Part shown: positions 27,657 to 36,522 of the stretch, piece by piece | Layout of the letters: each line of letters begins with the position of its first letter | How positions within the stretch are numbered: position 1 is the first letter of the stretch | Assembly: GCF_007827465.1 (NCBI RefSeq) | Contig: NZ_VISL01000001.1 | Location: 1,350,501 to 1,414,500, forward strand | Reading direction: 5' to 3' | From: Dokdonia sp. Hel_I_53 | GTDB lineage: Bacteria; Bacteroidota; Bacteroidia; Flavobacteriales; Flavobacteriaceae | Length of the DNA: 64,000 nucleotides | Translations under genes and position numbers: made by a program | Notes under the pieces: model-generated | What the model saw: only the letters and a program-made list of their open reading frames with translations | The model's database searches: none | Told to the model about the DNA's origin: nothing

Positions 27657-28271
27657 TTACTGTTTTGGGTCTATTTCAGAGAGCTTTTGTGGATACATAT
27701 TTTTAATTATATCCAATTTCTCTTTAGTAGCCTCTTCGTTTCCTTTATACACCCCTTCGTCAATCTGAGCACTAACATCGGTATATTTCCAGCCGTATAA
27801 GCGTTCTGATTCTCTATCACGCAAGAAATTATAAGCACCTACGAGCTCATTTTGCACTGTTATAAAAGATTCGTAAGATGACTCACGTAAACTTTTTACA
27901 GTAATAATAGCTTTATCAGGGTAATCTGAAGAACTAAGGCTTCTTTTACCTTGACAGTAGTCGCAATATCCTTCTTGCCCTCTAGGAGTACCTCCGTTAT
28001 CTAGAAACTCAATAGCCGCTTCTTGAAGATCTTTCATCTCCATAGGCTCGTTTTCTACTAAAAGTTCTCCATCGTTATTTACAATAACAACAAAAAGATT
28101 TTTTTCTTTAATGATAGGAGGTGTCAATTCCGTAGGTGTATCTGGTGGAAGTGCGCGCACTAGACCTCGATCTTTCTCAATAGTAGTTGTTACCAAAAAG
28201 AAAATCAAAAGTAAGAACGCGATATCTGCCATAGAACCTGCGTTAATTTCTGGTGCTGTTCTCCTAGCCAT
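27657..28271 (-). CDS. ExbD/TolR family protein with CxxC insertion
   Basis: 204 residues. The membrane helix carries the conserved Asp (GSMADIAFLLLIFFLVTTTIE). The periplasmic domain is longer than usual, with an inserted segment containing CDYCQG, a CxxC that may form a disulfide or bind metal. Part of the ExbB - membrane protein - ExbD - ExbD operon; two different ExbD partners for one channel is common in Bacteroidota. Confidence 0.9.
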   Translation of the reverse strand: MARRTAPEINAGSMADIAFLLLIFFLVTTTIEKDRGLVRALPPDTPTELTPPIIKEKNLFVVIVNNDGELLVENEPMEMKDLQEAAIEFLDNGGTPRGQEGYCDYCQGKRSLSSSDYPDKAIITVKSLRESSYESFITVQNELVGAYNFLRDRESERLYGWKYTDVSAQIDEGVYKGNEEATKEKLDIIKNMYPQKLSEIDPKQ

Positions 28272-28274
28272 AAT

Positions 28275-28712
28275 TTAACTTTTTACTAGTTTCTTAACAC
28301 CAGAAACAACCATTAAAAGGACTGCTATTGATGCTAATATAAAAAATGCATTAATACCTGCACTCACCCATTGTGATCCACTTGCAGAAAGCATTTCACC
28401 ATCTTTTAATGGCATAGGATCAGCCGATCCACTAGCTGCAAAGTAAGATATTGCAATGATGAGTAAAAATGCCCCTAAAGCGATAAGAGTATTTTTTGCA
28501 TTACCAGTAAATAAACCTCGTAGTACAAAAATTATTACCAGAACTAGTGCGATTGCTACAACGATCCACGTGAGTAGCATCATAGTATCTACCAGTCCCT
28601 GGGAATCTCCTGCTTTAATGGCTTCGTCGTTTGCCCATACCATACCTGCTATTACCAGTGCGGCAATACCTATGATAGCGACAATTATTTTTAAAATTTT
28701 ATGTAAGGCCAT
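28275..28712 (-). CDS. Small membrane protein in the ExbB-ExbD operon
   Basis: 145 residues with four hydrophobic helices and short loops (MALHKILKIIVAIIGIAALVIAGMVW start). It lies 3 bases before the ExbD gene. I do not recognise a named family. Its constant position in the operon suggests an accessory part of the proton-channel complex. Confidence 0.7.
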   Translation of the reverse strand: MALHKILKIIVAIIGIAALVIAGMVWANDEAIKAGDSQGLVDTMMLLTWIVVAIALVLVIIFVLRGLFTGNAKNTLIALGAFLLIIAISYFAASGSADPMPLKDGEMLSASGSQWVSAGINAFFILASIAVLLMVVSGVKKLVKS

Positions 28713-28743
28713 ATTAATTTTGTGTCTTAGTTAATAACTACTC

Positions 28744-29538
28744 TTATCTCTTGTAACGTACAATTAAGTCCATCAAAGTGATAGACGCATCTTCCATATC
28801 GTTTACGATGCTGTCAATTTTTGAGATAATGTAGTTATAAAAAATCTGTAGTATAATAGCTACTATAAGTCCAAATACCGTTGTAAGAAGTGCTACTTTA
28901 ATACCTCCTGCAACAAGTGCTGGGTTCATATCTCCTGCAGCCTCAATTCTATCGAAAGCTTGAATCATACCTATTACAGTACCCATAAATCCAAGCATAG
29001 GCGCTAGTGCAATAAATAATGATAACCAAGATACATTCTTTTCAAGTTGTCCCATTTGAACACCACCGTAAGCCACAACAGCTTTCTCTGCAGCATCTAC
29101 ACCTTCATCCACACGGTCAAGACCTTGATAGTATATTGAAGCTACTGGACCTTTTGTATTTCTGCATACTTCCTTTGCTGCTTCTACACCTCCACTATTA
29201 AGTGCGTCTTCAACGTTTTGAGCAAGCTTTTTAGTATTTGTTGTTGCTAAATTTAAGTAGATGATACGTTCTATAGCAATTGCAAGACCTAAGATCAAAC
29301 ACAAAAGAACGATCCCCATGAATCCAGGACCTCCTTCAATAAATCGTTTTTTCAAATCTTGTGTAAATGAAAGCTCTTCTTCTTCCATATCATCTTGGAA
29401 AGATGTGCCTGCATCTACATTTGCAACTATTTGTTGTATCTGTACTGGAGGAGTTGTTTGTGCGTTAGTGGCGTTAGCTGTAAACGTGCTTAGCACTACA
29501 ACAGCGGCAATTGCCATAATAGAGAATAATTTTTTCAT
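28744..29538 (-). CDS. MotA/TolQ/ExbB proton channel family protein
   Basis: 264 residues. An N-terminal signal-like hydrophobic stretch and an acidic linker (DDMEEEELSF) precede the channel domain with three helices: GFMGIVLLCLILGLAIAIERI, SLFIALAPMLGFMGTVIGMIQAF and GIKVALLTTVFGLIVAIILQIFYN. First gene of the cluster; with the two ExbD proteins it forms a motor of the same class as GldL-GldM and TonB-ExbBD. Confidence 0.92.
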   Translation of the reverse strand: MKKLFSIMAIAAVVVLSTFTANATNAQTTPPVQIQQIVANVDAGTSFQDDMEEEELSFTQDLKKRFIEGGPGFMGIVLLCLILGLAIAIERIIYLNLATTNTKKLAQNVEDALNSGGVEAAKEVCRNTKGPVASIYYQGLDRVDEGVDAAEKAVVAYGGVQMGQLEKNVSWLSLFIALAPMLGFMGTVIGMIQAFDRIEAAGDMNPALVAGGIKVALLTTVFGLIVAIILQIFYNYIISKIDSIVNDMEDASITLMDLIVRYKR

Positions 29539-29605
29539 TGCTCTTGGTCTTAAAAGTTTAAATTAGTAAAGGGTTAAATATAGTAATTAATTAGATTAAC
29601 TGTAA

Positions 29606-29613
29606 CAAATATA
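29606..29613 (-). promoter_or_regulatory. Bacteroidota -7-like motif TATATTTG
   Basis: TAnnTTTG match on the minus strand, 67 bases upstream of the ExbB-like gene. No clear -33 element at 19 bases. Confidence 0.4.
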
Positions 29614-29842
29614 GGCATCAACCGTCCTATATTAATTGTTTTTATTTTAGTATGTAGAGCACAAAAAAAGTAAAATTTATGCACATTGCCTACAAAAAGC
29701 GCAAAGATTTAATGATAAATTAATTTTGGACGCTATAAAAACGACCTGTTTCTCACTTTATTTTTAAGGTTTTAAAAAAAATATTAATAGCATAAACACT
29801 GCCACTAAGCACAAAGCATTCATTATGTTCTGTTGATTTTTA

Positions 29843-29856
29843 GCTTTCGCGAAAGC
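29843..29856. repeat. Iterated palindrome GCTTTCGCGAAAGC, copy 8
   Basis: Exact copy in the long intergenic region, about 150 bases upstream of the stress protein gene. Confidence 0.95.
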
Positions 29857-30003
29857 GGAATTAATTTTTAGATTGCATCCTCATATTTTGAAAAATTAAA
29901 AACATTTAAATCTAAAATTATAAATCTGTTGACACTATATTAACGCTCTATTGTGATCCCTGCTAGTAATATGTCCATAATTTTATTAAAAATTAATAGT
30001 GTT

Positions 30004-30507
30004 ATGAGTAGAAAAGACTTACAAAAAGAAGAAGCAATTGCAAAGCTTCAAGAACTAGCAGAAAAAATAGATTTTACAATGATGGCTACAGATCTTAGTA
30101 GACCCCCATTTCACGTAATTCCAATGAGTACAAAAAAAGTGGATGATGAGGGAAGCATTTGGTTTTTGAGTGATGCAACCAGCGACCATAATAAATATAT
30201 TAGAGAAGAAGAGCGTGCGCTACTCACCTATAGTAATCCTGGAGATTTTGAATTTTTAAGTGTCTATGGTCAAGCTATTATCCATAGCGACAGATCTATA
30301 ACTGATGAGCTCTACAGTAGTTCTGATGATATGTGGTTTGAAGGAAAGGAAGATCCTAATCTAACAGCCATCCAAGTGAAACCAAGTGAAGTGCGTTATT
30401 GGGATAGCAAAGACAACAAAATTGTATCTGCCATAAAATTTGGTCTCGGAACCATCACTGGAAATCAACCCAACTTATCAGAAAGCGGTGAGCTAAACAT
30501 TAACTAA
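30004..30507 (+). CDS. Pyridoxamine 5'-phosphate oxidase-like (general stress protein 26 type)
   Basis: 167 residues, starting at MSRKDLQKEEAIAKL. Split-barrel flavin-binding fold: IDFTMMATDLSRPPFHVIPMSTKKVDDEGSIWFLSDATSDHNKYIREEERALLTYSNPGDFEFLSVYGQA. Members bind FMN or related cofactors; most are not true PNPOx and are stress-associated. Monocistronic, with a terminator following. Confidence 0.85.
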   Translation: MSRKDLQKEEAIAKLQELAEKIDFTMMATDLSRPPFHVIPMSTKKVDDEGSIWFLSDATSDHNKYIREEERALLTYSNPGDFEFLSVYGQAIIHSDRSITDELYSSSDDMWFEGKEDPNLTAIQVKPSEVRYWDSKDNKIVSAIKFGLGTITGNQPNLSESGELNIN

Positions 30508-30582
30508 CAGCTTAATGCACTAAGGCCTTTGTTAGTTAAGGGTCATTGATATGGTGTTTTACTCTTAAGGTTTTCAACACAA

Positions 30583-30619
30583 TAAAAAAAATGACTCATA
30601 TAGGAAGTCATTTTTTTTT
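30583..30619 (+). terminator. Terminator of the stress protein gene
   Basis: AAAATGACT (to 30596) and AGTCATTTT (from 30606) arms with a 9-base loop and a T-run to 30619. Confidence 0.8.
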
Positions 30620-30665
30620 GATTTCGATTTCATTTTGTATCATTGTCCTCCTCAAATCTATACTT

Positions 30666-31208
30666 ATGAAAATCTTTACACTACAAAGAAAAGCTCTTAG
30701 TTTTTCTAAAATTTCGCTACTAATTCTCTCTATGTTCTTGTTACAGGGCTGCCCTTATGAATCTACATTCCCACTTACAGGAAAAGACATTGTATTTCCA
30801 TCAGAGTACTTAGGTACTTGGTATGAAAAAGATGGCAATGAAGGTGTATTGGATTATAAAAAATATATATTCAGAGAACTTGACGATATGAGTATTTACT
30901 TAGATGAGATGGAACTCAATGATAATGATGAATGGGAAACCACTACCTATGAATGTCATATTTCTTATGTAGGTGAAAGTCGTTTTGTAAACGTTAAAAC
31001 AACAGACAAAACAAGTGATGGTGTTTATTATCTTTATAATGTAGAGATGGAAGACGATCAAATGAATGTCCGTGGGATTACAACGAACATTACAAAAGAA
31101 TTTGAAAATGCAGATTCTTTATATCAATATGTTGAAAAATACAAACATCTTGATTTCTTTTACAGTGCAGAAGATGCTAAAATATTAACACAGTGGGGAG
31201 ATCATTAG
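30666..31208 (+). CDS. Uncharacterised lipoprotein
   Basis: 180 residues, starting at MKIFTLQRKALSFSK; the signal sequence ends in lipobox LLQGC, so it is anchored in the envelope. The acidic mature part contains a lipocalin-like opening phrase (FPSEYLGTWYEKDGNEGVLDYKKY) and many Asp/Glu. I do not recognise a family. Confidence 0.65.
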   Translation: MKIFTLQRKALSFSKISLLILSMFLLQGCPYESTFPLTGKDIVFPSEYLGTWYEKDGNEGVLDYKKYIFRELDDMSIYLDEMELNDNDEWETTTYECHISYVGESRFVNVKTTDKTSDGVYYLYNVEMEDDQMNVRGITTNITKEFENADSLYQYVEKYKHLDFFYSAEDAKILTQWGDH

Positions 31209-31284
31209 ATAGCCTCTAAAGTAGAATGATTCAATTATGTATTTGAGCTAAAGTCTCTGTGCAGATCAAATTCATTCAAACTTT

Positions 31285-31322
31285 AAAAAATCCCTTTGTA
31301 TAGCATATACAAAGGGATTTTT
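31285..31322. terminator. Bidirectional terminator
   Basis: TCCCTTTGTATA (31291-31302) and TATACAAAGGGA (31306-31317) arms with an A-run before and a T-run after. It separates the lipoprotein gene (+) from tRNA-Ser (-). Confidence 0.88.
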
Positions 31323-31330
31323 AATATAAG

Positions 31331-31415
31331 CAGAGAGGAAGGGATTCGAACCCTCGAAACGTTGCCGTTTACACACTTTCCAGGCGTGCGCCATCGACCA
31401 CTCGGCCACCTCTCT
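31331..31415 (-). tRNA. tRNA-Ser (anticodon GGA)
   Basis: An 85-base type II tRNA: acceptor stem AGAGAGG/CCTCTCT, D arm GGCCGAGTGG, anticodon loop CTGGAAA with GGA, long variable arm, T loop GGTTCGAATCC. The discriminator is G and CCA is not encoded. It reads UCC and UCU serine codons. Confidence 0.95.
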
Positions 31416-31448
31416 AAAAAGAATTCATCAAAATTAAGCCCATTGTAA

Positions 31449-31462
31449 AATTTCGCGAAAGC
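31449..31462. repeat. Partial iterated palindrome
   Basis: TTTCGCGAAAGC with the first two bases changed (12 of 14), between tRNA-Ser and the asparaginase stop. Confidence 0.75.
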
Positions 31463-31536
31463 GATTTCTTCGACTATTTATTTGAAAGGAGTGCGAAATA
31501 ACAAAAAAAACCCTTCTTATAAAAGATATTTTATCT

Positions 31537-32559
31537 TTAAGTGAGCTCTCCTCTCAAAGAGGTTTCAAAAGCTGTTTTAAATACTTTTGAACTCACCTCT
31601 TGACCTAACACATACATCATTTTTGTAATAGCTGCCTCTGTAGTCATATCACCACCATTTATCACACCCATTTTTTTGAGCGCGATGCTTGTTTCATAAT
31701 TACCCATATGCACGCTTCCAGAGGTGCATTGAGTAACGTTTACAATTGGAATTCCACGCTTAATGGTCTCTTTTAAAATCTCTACAAACCAGCCTTGAGT
31801 AGTTGTGTTTCCAGCACCAAATGTTTCTAAAACTACACCCTTTACGCAATTAGAACGTAACATAGATTCTACTAAACACTGTGAGATACCTGGATATAAT
31901 TTCAATAATAGAATGTCTGTGACTAATTGCTTATGTACTTTTAGAGATTTTCTATTAGGTTTCCAAAGATCTTCTTCATTGATAGTAAGATGTACACCAG
32001 AGATTAGTAATTCTGGGTAATTAGGAGAAGCAAAAGCCCTGAAATTTTCTGCACTGATTTTTGTTGTTCTATTTGCTCTATACAGTTTATATTCAAAATA
32101 TAGGCATACCTCTGTTATGAGTGCCTTATTACGTTTTTGGAGTGCTGCAACCTGAACTGCGGTAATTAAATTTTCTTTAGCATCTGTCCGTAAATCACCT
32201 ATAGGTAATTGACTGCCAGTAAAAATTACAGGTTTAGATAGATTCTCAAGCATAAAACTTAAAGCACTAGCACTGTAACTCATGGTATCACTCCCGTGTA
32301 ATACTACAAACCCATCATATTGATCATACCCCTCTTCTATAATGCCACACAACTCTCCCCAATATGTAGGATTCATATTAGATGAATCGATAGGTATAGT
32401 AAATGAAGTCGTCTCTATATCACAATCTAGTAGTTTTAATTCTGGTATTTTATCTAAAAGCTCATCAAAATCGAAAGCTACCAGAGCTCCTGTATCATAG
32501 TCTTTTATCATTCCTATAGTACCGCCAGTATATATCAATAAAATACGTGCCTTTTTCAT
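31537..32559 (-). CDS. ansA: Type I L-asparaginase
   Basis: Hydrolyses asparagine to aspartate and ammonia; cytosolic, since no signal peptide is present. 340 residues. The first active-site Thr is in LLIYTGGTIGM and the second in FVVLHGSDTMSYSASALSFML; SGSVHMGNYETS is in the C-terminal domain. The gene begins within the end of the acyltransferase gene (ATGA overlap), so the two are coupled. Confidence 0.93.
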   Translation of the reverse strand: MKKARILLIYTGGTIGMIKDYDTGALVAFDFDELLDKIPELKLLDCDIETTSFTIPIDSSNMNPTYWGELCGIIEEGYDQYDGFVVLHGSDTMSYSASALSFMLENLSKPVIFTGSQLPIGDLRTDAKENLITAVQVAALQKRNKALITEVCLYFEYKLYRANRTTKISAENFRAFASPNYPELLISGVHLTINEEDLWKPNRKSLKVHKQLVTDILLLKLYPGISQCLVESMLRSNCVKGVVLETFGAGNTTTQGWFVEILKETIKRGIPIVNVTQCTSGSVHMGNYETSIALKKMGVINGGDMTTEAAITKMMYVLGQEVSSKVFKTAFETSLRGELT

Positions 32560-33677
32560 ATATTCTCTGCTTGAATTACAGGATTTGCATACATTAATAA
32601 GAAACTCTCTACTTCATTTTTATTTTCAATATTAACACGCACTTCAAGTCTACGCTCAAAATGACGTAGTTCTTTCTCATCGTACTCATTTCTGTATTTA
32701 TCACTTTTATGATAGATGTCATAGGCAATGTAATTAGTAGGCCATAACTTGTAATTTTCCCAAATCACTTTATCTAGTGCAGTCGCAAATGCCTGTAATT
32801 GATCATTATCACTTGCCCGGCTATTTTCAATATCTTCATAGACTCTATCTGGAATTGATGTAGCTGCAATGTGAATATTACGTTTATTCCCCAAAGCTCC
32901 TTTTAGGATACTATTAAAATCCTCATTTTCAGTCTTTATATAGGGATGATTTTCTTGTTTTGCGATTAATTCAGGTACTTTTAAGATGTCTGTAGGGTCA
33001 TACTCATAGGAAATAGCGACTGGAATAATATTCAACTCTTTTAGGTATTGCATTAATGGCATTTTACCTCTAGCCATTGTTATCATCTTAAGAACGCCTT
33101 GCTGTGTTTTATCAAGGCCGTCCTTTGTTCTACCTTCGCGTTGTGCGACCCAAACAGATCTTTCTGAGACTAATAAATGTTTAATATATTGAGATAAAAG
33201 CCTAGAACTCATTAATAACTCCCTAGGTGATTGATCACGCAATACTAAAAAATTCCTATTAAGGCGGGACAACTCCATTAAGAAATCTCTTTGAACTAAA
33301 TTATCGCCTATAGCAGACGCCGTTGTAATGAGATTATTATCTATAAGAGTCATATTGAGTAGTGAAGTATCCAACACTATGTCTCTGTGGTTTGAAAGGT
33401 AAAGGTAAGATCGCTCTTGCGAAAGCGTATCAAAACCACTACTGGTAAACTCCTCGGCACTTTTCTCTAACAGATTAGCAACTGATTTGTAAATCACCTT
33501 TTCTTGAAAATCTGCAATGGAGTGACACGTTTTGAGTATTTCTATAATTTCCTCAGCACTTTTATCTGGAAAAGTAAATTGCAATAACACCTTAAACATA
33601 GGGTGTCTTGCCGCTCGCAAGAGGGCTTCGTTAACTTCCGTATCATAATACGGTCTTATGTGGTCATATGTATCCAA
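32556..33677 (-). CDS. Acyltransferase (PlsC-like)
   Basis: 373 residues. The acyltransferase motif I is SNHRDIVLDTSLL (HxxxxD type) near residue 113; VWVAQREGRTKDGLDKTQQG resembles motif III and IIPVAISYEYDP motif IV. Probably a 1-acylglycerol-3-phosphate acyltransferase or glycerophosphate acyltransferase relative, making or remodelling phospholipids. Near copy of the palindrome at 33412-33427 has two mismatches. It shares a 4-base overlap with the asparaginase gene. Confidence 0.82.
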   Translation of the reverse strand: MDTYDHIRPYYDTEVNEALLRAARHPMFKVLLQFTFPDKSAEEIIEILKTCHSIADFQEKVIYKSVANLLEKSAEEFTSSGFDTLSQERSYLYLSNHRDIVLDTSLLNMTLIDNNLITTASAIGDNLVQRDFLMELSRLNRNFLVLRDQSPRELLMSSRLLSQYIKHLLVSERSVWVAQREGRTKDGLDKTQQGVLKMITMARGKMPLMQYLKELNIIPVAISYEYDPTDILKVPELIAKQENHPYIKTENEDFNSILKGALGNKRNIHIAATSIPDRVYEDIENSRASDNDQLQAFATALDKVIWENYKLWPTNYIAYDIYHKSDKYRNEYDEKELRHFERRLEVRVNIENKNEVESFLLMYANPVIQAENI

Positions 33678-33746
33678 TGTGAATCTTCTTATATCTCACA
33701 AAAGAACAAAATTTTATGGTCTGTTTCAGCTTTATTTGCGAAGTTA

Positions 33747-34523
33747 TTACGCAGGTCTTTTGAAAAAGACCTCATCTGCATTTTTAGAAGTAACTCTAGC
33801 GATAACATCTAATGGCTTTTGATAAATTGTTGCAAGTTTTTCTGCGACCAGAACTAGATAACTACTCTCATTTCGCTTTCCGCGAAAAGGGACAGGGCTT
33901 AAATAAGGAGAATCAGTCTCTAAGACTATATGGTTAAGATCTATCTCATTTAAAAACTGATCTATTTTTCCATTTTTAAACGTAGCAACACCTCCTATCC
34001 CGAGCTTCATATTATAACTTATAGCTTGCTGAGCTTGCTCTTTAGAACCTGTAAAACAATGAAAAATACCATATAGGTCTTCTCCTTTTTCACTTTCTAA
34101 CACTTCAAAAACTTCATCAAATGCTTCTCGACAATGAATAACAATTGGCTTCTTGTATTCTTTTGCAAGTTTAATTTGCCTTTTAAATGCATCTTGCTGT
34201 ATTGATAATGAACTTTTATCCCAGTACAAATCAATTCCTATCTCTCCCACCGCATAAAAATCTCGTGTTGCAAATTGTTGTGCTACATGGGAAAGTTCCT
34301 CTTCATAATTCTCCTTTACATGAGTGGGGTGCAACCCAGCCATTAAATATATTTTCTCTGGGTATGCTTTTTCTAGTGCGTACATACGCCCTGTATAAGT
34401 AGAGTCTATTGCAGGTATAAAGAAGCGATTAACTCCAGCATCTGTAGCGCGTTGAATCATTTCTGATTGATCTTCATCAAAAGATTCACTGTATAGATGA
34501 GTATGTGTGTCTGTAAATTTCAT
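33747..34523 (-). CDS. tatD: TatD family metal-dependent deoxyribonuclease
   Basis: 258 residues, starting at MKFTDTHTHLYSE. Metal ligands are in DTHTHL, the AVGEIGIDLYW glutamate, KKPIVIHCREAFDE, GIFHCFTG and ETDSPYLSPVPFRGKRNES. A TIM-barrel hydrolase implicated in DNA repair or RNA processing in other bacteria. Complete and typical. Confidence 0.94.
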   Translation of the reverse strand: MKFTDTHTHLYSESFDEDQSEMIQRATDAGVNRFFIPAIDSTYTGRMYALEKAYPEKIYLMAGLHPTHVKENYEEELSHVAQQFATRDFYAVGEIGIDLYWDKSSLSIQQDAFKRQIKLAKEYKKPIVIHCREAFDEVFEVLESEKGEDLYGIFHCFTGSKEQAQQAISYNMKLGIGGVATFKNGKIDQFLNEIDLNHIVLETDSPYLSPVPFRGKRNESSYLVLVAEKLATIYQKPLDVIARVTSKNADEVFFKRPA

Positions 34524-34564
34524 AGATCGCAAAAATACTTGCTTCTATAGAAAGGTATTCTTTT

Positions 34565-34747
34565 TTATGCACCTAATTTTTGAGATAGTTGTTGTGCCTT
34601 CTCATGCACTTCTGCCTCAAACGGGATTTTCTCAAGTAGCTTAATAGTTTCTACCGTATTCTCTTGCTTGAGAAAAATGAGCGCCTGATAAAACTGAGCT
34701 TTATACTTAAAGACTGAGGATCCATTAATTAGTTTTTGAAACTTATT
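34565..34747 (-). pseudogene. C-terminal remnant of a TPR-like protein
   Basis: An open frame of about 60 codons with no start codon, bounded upstream by an in-frame stop at 34748-34750. It reads FKYKAQFYQALIFLKQENTV and then ETIKLLEKIPFEAEVHEKAQ, a helical repeat ending typical of tetratricopeptide proteins. It points away from the CHAT gene. It probably marks an old deletion or inversion at a locus that once held a TPR gene; the parent cannot be named. Confidence 0.5.
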
Positions 34748-34875
34748 TTAAAAGAATAAACACTTGTAAGTTATTTTGTTGGCAAAAATTTCAGCTATCA
34801 GTTTATTGTAAACAGAAAAGGTATTTCTTTTAATCGATTAACAAATAGTAGTATCGAGCAAACACATTACTGAAA

Positions 34876-35868
34876 ATGTGCAAGGATTTTAATTCATACT
34901 TCAAGAATTCAAATCAAATTTTAAATAATCCAAAAGGGTACTCAAAAATAGCATCAAACCTATATCGTTTTTTAAAAGTTCCAAAAACCACAAAGCTTAT
35001 TATAAGTCCAGAAAGTATTTTAAACTTTATTCCTTTTTCCGCACTCCTTACTTCTAATGATGAGTCTGTGCAGTTAAGAAAAAAACCTTACTTAATCAAA
35101 GAGTCTAAAGTCACTTATATACAATCTACCCATTTGTATCTAACGGAAGATAACCACCTAAAAAGAGATTTATCTGTATTAGGCATTTTCCCAGTATTTG
35201 AAAATACAGACAGAGCACTAACTCACTCTATAAAAGAAGCCAATAAAATTGATACGCACACAAACCTTACAACTCTCATGAATAGTCAGGCTACAAGAGC
35301 CGCATTTTTGCTGGAAGCTGAAAAATTTGATATCCTCCACTTATCTACGCATGCAAATTCAGGAAATTTTAGCATCCCAGCGTCACTTTCGTTTTATGAT
35401 CAAGACATCACTGTCAGTCACATTTACGGAGAACAATGGTCACCAGACCTTGTGGTGCTTAGTGCATGTGAGACAGGTGTAGGAAAACTAATTTATGGAG
35501 AAGGCAGCCAGAGTTTAGCTCGAGCGTTTCACTATGCTGGAGCTAAGAATATTTTATTCTCGCAATGGAAAGTAAATGACCTTTCTACTTCAGTACTGAT
35601 GGGAGATTATTACAAAAACCTAATTAAAACAAAATCACGAGATATAAGCTTACAAAAAGCACAACTATCATACCTCTCAAACACATCTATTAGTGACTCT
35701 CGTATGTCTCCATATTACTGGGCAAGTTTTGTGTATTATGGAACCACAGATACACCAAAACATTTAGAAAATAATTGGTGGCTATGGGGTGCTATTTTTA
35801 TTATACTATTTTTACTTTTTATTATAATAAAAAAATATGCCTTCACTTCGCGAGTTTCTTCTATCTAA
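34876..35868 (+). CDS. CHAT domain peptidase, lacking the usual TPR half
   Basis: 330 residues, covering the caspase-like CHAT domain (about 20-305) and one C-terminal membrane helix (about 308-330). The catalytic dyad is intact: His159 in ILHLSTHA and Cys198 in VLSACETGVGK. Related flavobacterial proteins usually carry several hundred residues of TPR repeats before CHAT; here an in-frame TAG lies about 27 bases upstream of the ATG, so the gene is either a stand-alone CHAT protease or a truncated remnant. The retropepsin-like gene overlaps its end by 32 bases. Confidence 0.8.
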   Translation: MCKDFNSYFKNSNQILNNPKGYSKIASNLYRFLKVPKTTKLIISPESILNFIPFSALLTSNDESVQLRKKPYLIKESKVTYIQSTHLYLTEDNHLKRDLSVLGIFPVFENTDRALTHSIKEANKIDTHTNLTTLMNSQATRAAFLLEAEKFDILHLSTHANSGNFSIPASLSFYDQDITVSHIYGEQWSPDLVVLSACETGVGKLIYGEGSQSLARAFHYAGAKNILFSQWKVNDLSTSVLMGDYYKNLIKTKSRDISLQKAQLSYLSNTSISDSRMSPYYWASFVYYGTTDTPKHLENNWWLWGAIFIILFLLFIIIKKYAFTSRVSSI

Positions 35869-36274
35869 AGATTATTGCCGTATTAGACTTTTTCCTACAG
35901 TCACAAATCATTTAGAGATGAAGGCAAAAATAAATGGTGTTGAAGGTTCCTTTATTTTAGATACTGGTGCTTCTAGTTCTTGTATTGATTTTAGTTATGC
36001 AGAGAAATTTAATCTGCGTTCTGAAGATAGTGAAGTCCTTGCTGCTGGAGCTGGAGCTACAGATATGATCACTAAGCTTTCGCGAAAAAATAGTATCCAA
36101 ATACAAAAATGGAAATATCATAGACTAGACATTGTCCTCTTTGATCTCACACATGTAAATACAGCCCTAGAAAATCATAATGTAGCACAGGTACATGGTA
36201 TCTTAGGAGCAGACTTACTTAATCAAGGTAAAGGTATTATTGATTATCAATACAACTGCTTGTATCTTAAATAA
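35837..36274 (+). CDS. Retropepsin-like aspartic protease (clan AA)
   Basis: 145 residues, one retropepsin-fold unit. The active-site motif is FILDTGASSSCIDFSYA, and VHGILGADLLNQGKGIIDY is the matching flap/C-terminal pattern. Such proteins act as homodimers. The start inside the CHAT gene suggests coupled translation and a joint function in regulated proteolysis. KLSRKN at residues 80-85 derives from a partial palindrome copy. Confidence 0.85.
   Translation: MPSLREFLLSKDYCRIRLFPTVTNHLEMKAKINGVEGSFILDTGASSSCIDFSYAEKFNLRSEDSEVLAAGAGATDMITKLSRKNSIQIQKWKYHRLDIVLFDLTHVNTALENHNVAQVHGILGADLLNQGKGIIDYQYNCLYLK
36076..36089. repeat. Partial iterated palindrome
   Basis: GCTTTCGCGAAA followed by AA (12 of 14), inside the retropepsin-like gene. 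Confidence 0.8.
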
Positions 36275-36522
36275 GTTTTATTTTAACTGGTGACGCTAAT
36301 CTCACAAGATTGTTATTTTTCATAAATACAGCTTAGACTACTGCAAAACAGCTATTTAAAAATTTAACACTTATAAAAAAGTCCAATATCAAGTTTCAAA
36401 CGTTTAATTAATTAAGAATACATTAGTCAGTAAAAACTGACTTCTTATATTTTTTCAAAACAACATTTGCGGCCGCATTGGTTTTGAATTAGCCTTAATT
36501 TAATAAAAAATTAAACTTGATT

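Larger units (their letters stand above)
29539..30003. other. Intergenic region between divergent genes
   Basis: 465 AT-rich bases separating the ExbB-like gene (-) from the stress protein gene (+). It holds a TATATTTG -7-like motif (minus strand, 29606-29613) for the ExbB operon and one exact iterated palindrome (29843-29856). I see no reading frame or RNA gene in it. Confidence 0.6.

Noticed and set aside
33874-33890. Near copy of the iterated palindrome (one inserted base) in tatD
   Set aside because: It encodes PFRGKRNES, a conserved TatD motif, so the resemblance comes from protein constraint.
34751-34875. Possible N-terminal part of the CHAT gene
   Set aside because: Stop codons interrupt the frame shortly before the ATG and no TPR-like coding is visible on the plus strand.
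36470-36478. GC-rich site GCGGCCGC in an AT-rich gap
   Set aside because: A single rare restriction-type octamer with no repeat or partner; likely chance.
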